From Sulfitobacter pontiacus (GTDB lineage Bacteria > Pseudomonadota > Alphaproteobacteria > Rhodobacterales > Rhodobacteraceae), in assembly GCF_040790665.1 (NCBI RefSeq), contig NZ_CP160849.1:1054001-1118000 (forward strand): 64,000 nucleotides of DNA, written 5' to 3'. The notes beneath the pieces were generated by a model. It saw only the letters and a list, made by a program, of their open reading frames with translations, had not been told where the DNA came from and made no database searches. Below, in pieces: positions 62,720-64,000 of the stretch (within the stretch, counting starts at the first letter, position 1; every line of letters begins with the position of its first letter). The position numbers were made by a program, and so were the translations under genes.

Positions 62720-64000
62720 CTACCCCCAGCTTTTGAACCCGAACAACATATAGTCCCGTTGGTACGCGTCGGATGCGCGTTTTTCGATGTCGGCATCATA
62801 GATGTCGGCCAGCGCAAAGGGGTGGGTTGCGGGTCGTGCGGGCAAGGCTGCGGGCGGTTGCACCCCGACGCTTTGCGCCAAAGCTGACAGCTCTGCGGCC
62901 AGCGCGTCCTCGCGGATGATCCGGTCGGGCAAGGCGAATTCGCCGAAACCCTGTACCGCCTGCGCCTGCGTGCACCATGCCTGGTCTACACGGATTGCTG
63001 TCTGCCCGTTCAGATTCCCCTTGAGGAAGGTCAGAAACGCCTTGAACGCCGCGCGATGCGCATCGGCGTCATAGCTGTTGTCCGGTTCGCCTTTCGGCAG
63101 CGGCAGCTTGTAGCGGTTGATCAACGTCGTGCGCAGCTGCGGGTAGCTGCCTTTGTCCGTGGTCACGATGTGCCGGCAGAACGCGTCATGCGCACGGTCC
63201 ACCGGATGCCGCAGCACGGTGAAGCTGCGGTGACCGGGATGCCGGCGCTTCCATTGGCGCAACTGCTTCTGGTTCAACTTGGTTTGCAGCTTGTCCCGCC
63301 CGACACCATCCAGCGCCGCCATCCAGTCCAGCACCTGCGGCTCTGGCCCGCTGCGCAAGGGCAAATAAAGCAACGGAGCTTCGGCCGCCGCGACATAGGA
63401 CGGCACCACCGGCCCGCGGCGGGGTTCGAAATTTGGGGTGCGGGTCAGGTCGAAGCGATCCATCCGGCCAAGCGCATCCAGCATATCGTCATAATTGCTG
63501 ACCTTGGCCGAGATCGGGTCGGGGTTCTGCTTCTTCAGACTTTTATCCAACGCCTCTAGCGGGTGATCCACGCCCAGATACCGCGCCAGACCGTTCATCA
63601 CCTCGACGCTTTGCAGATCCTCATAGGCCACGTAAAACGCCGTCTGCCCCAGCGTCTGCAACCGGTTCAACAGTGTCAGCTGGAACGCCTGAAGCGCCTC
63701 TAGGTGGTCCGAGAATTCTTCTTCGTCAAAGACGGCTTGCGCCTTTTTCCGCGCTTTCACATCCGTCAATTTCCACTGACCGGTGCTGCGCGCGATCTTC
63801 CAGCTGACGTAGCTTTCGACAGGGTTGCGCGTCAGGATGATCTTGGCGCAGGCGGCGTCCTCCAACAGCGGGTCCAGCACGCGCGGGTCGTGATTGTGGA
63901 AATAGCGAAACCCGCCGATGCCCTTGGTCTTGTCGCGTATCGCAACCAGCAGCTTTGTCGGGTCGTCGTCCCGTGTTTGCTGGTCTATGCCCAAAATCTC
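62720..64000 (-). CDS. Sulfotransferase-like protein (NodH-like), 5' part outside window
   Basis: At least 426 residues; the frame is still open at the right edge, so the N-terminus with the expected PAPS-binding P-loop is missing. GGFRYFHNHDPRVLD and KIILTRNPVESYVSWKIARS resemble the 3'-phosphate site of sulfotransferases, as in roseobacter proteins labelled NodH. A second similar block, SFTVLRHPVDRAHDAFCRHI, appears ~200 residues later, so the protein may contain two sulfotransferase-like halves. Acceptor unknown. Converges on ptsN with 6 bases between. Confidence 0.75.
   Translation of the reverse strand, partial: EILGIDQQTRDDDPTKLLVAIRDKTKGIGGFRYFHNHDPRVLDPLLEDAACAKIILTRNPVESYVSWKIARSTGQWKLTDVKARKKAQAVFDEEEFSDHLEALQAFQLTLLNRLQTLGQTAFYVAYEDLQSVEVMNGLARYLGVDHPLEALDKSLKKQNPDPISAKVSNYDDMLDALGRMDRFDLTRTPNFEPRRGPVVPSYVAAAEAPLLYLPLRSGPEPQVLDWMAALDGVGRDKLQTKLNQKQLRQWKRRHPGHRSFTVLRHPVDRAHDAFCRHIVTTDKGSYPQLRTTLINRYKLPLPKGEPDNSYDADAHRAAFKAFLTFLKGNLNGQTAIRVDQAWCTQAQAVQGFGEFALPDRIIREDALAAELSALAQSVGVQPPAALPARPATHPFALADIYDADIEKRASDAYQRDYMLFGFKSWG

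Noticed and set aside
1-64000. tRNA genes, CRISPR arrays, insertion sequences, attachment sites
   Set aside because: No T-loop-like GGTTCRANNC within a cloverleaf, no regularly spaced repeats, no transposase or integrase and no flanking inverted repeats were seen.

Overview
The window is a gene-dense, GC-rich alphaproteobacterial chromosome segment. Protein content and gene order point to the Roseobacter group of the Rhodobacteraceae. The signs are the DUF1285/MoxR/DUF58/DUF4159 block, a VUT-type queuosine-precursor transporter, IalB, a NodH-like sulfotransferase, UMF1-type MFS, and a PaaX-closed phenylacetate operon. A Sulfitobacter-like genus is plausible but cannot be fixed by reading alone. 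I see no rRNA or tRNA genes, CRISPR, transposase, prophage or integron, so this looks like core and near-core chromosome.

Layout. 1-6921: partial DUF1285 gene divergent from a translationally coupled MoxR ATPase - DUF58 - BatA/DUF4159 - large membrane protein operon. 7025-12402: hybrid histidine kinase, YaaA, RecQ, YggT. 12505-16920: BLUF photoreceptor, UMF1 transporter, MepA, phytase/esterase-like protein, queuosine-precursor transporter. 17012-18423: a compact RNA-like element (Shine-Dalgarno, 18-codon ORF, internal anti-Shine-Dalgarno, terminator) ahead of the ribosome-rescue gene arfB, then a secreted acidic protein. 18511-23540: NAD salvage genes pncB and pncA around a MarC gene, then trhO and UDP-glucose dehydrogenase.

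23601-36962 is a polyamine-type uptake and catabolism island. A PotFGHI-like ABC importer and a PuuB-like oxidase are read leftward. A GntR/FCD regulator, a class III aminotransferase with a one-base frameshift, and a second PotABCD-like importer with unusually enlarged permeases are read rightward. A TTGATC-centred motif lies in both promoter regions next to the regulator.

37042-49969: MltB-type transglycosylase, RNase R, DUF2064 glycosyltransferase, GNAT, DapE, a small hypothetical, a GlsB/YeaQ protein, DapD, a LOG-like protein, RlmN, IalB, zinc-type asparaginase and SerB. 50222-57897 is a phenylacetyl-CoA operon, pcaF-paaABCDE-paaZ-paaX, almost entirely coupled by start/stop overlaps. 57953-62713: RNase D-like exonuclease, KdsD, LptC, LptA, LptB, HPF and PtsN, with rpoN missing from its usual place between lptB and hpf. 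The window ends inside a sulfotransferase-like gene.

The items most worth a second look are the RNA element upstream of arfB, the permease with a periplasmic insert of about 260 residues, the frameshifted aminotransferase, the shared TTGATC sites, and the BLUF protein that keeps every photocycle residue.
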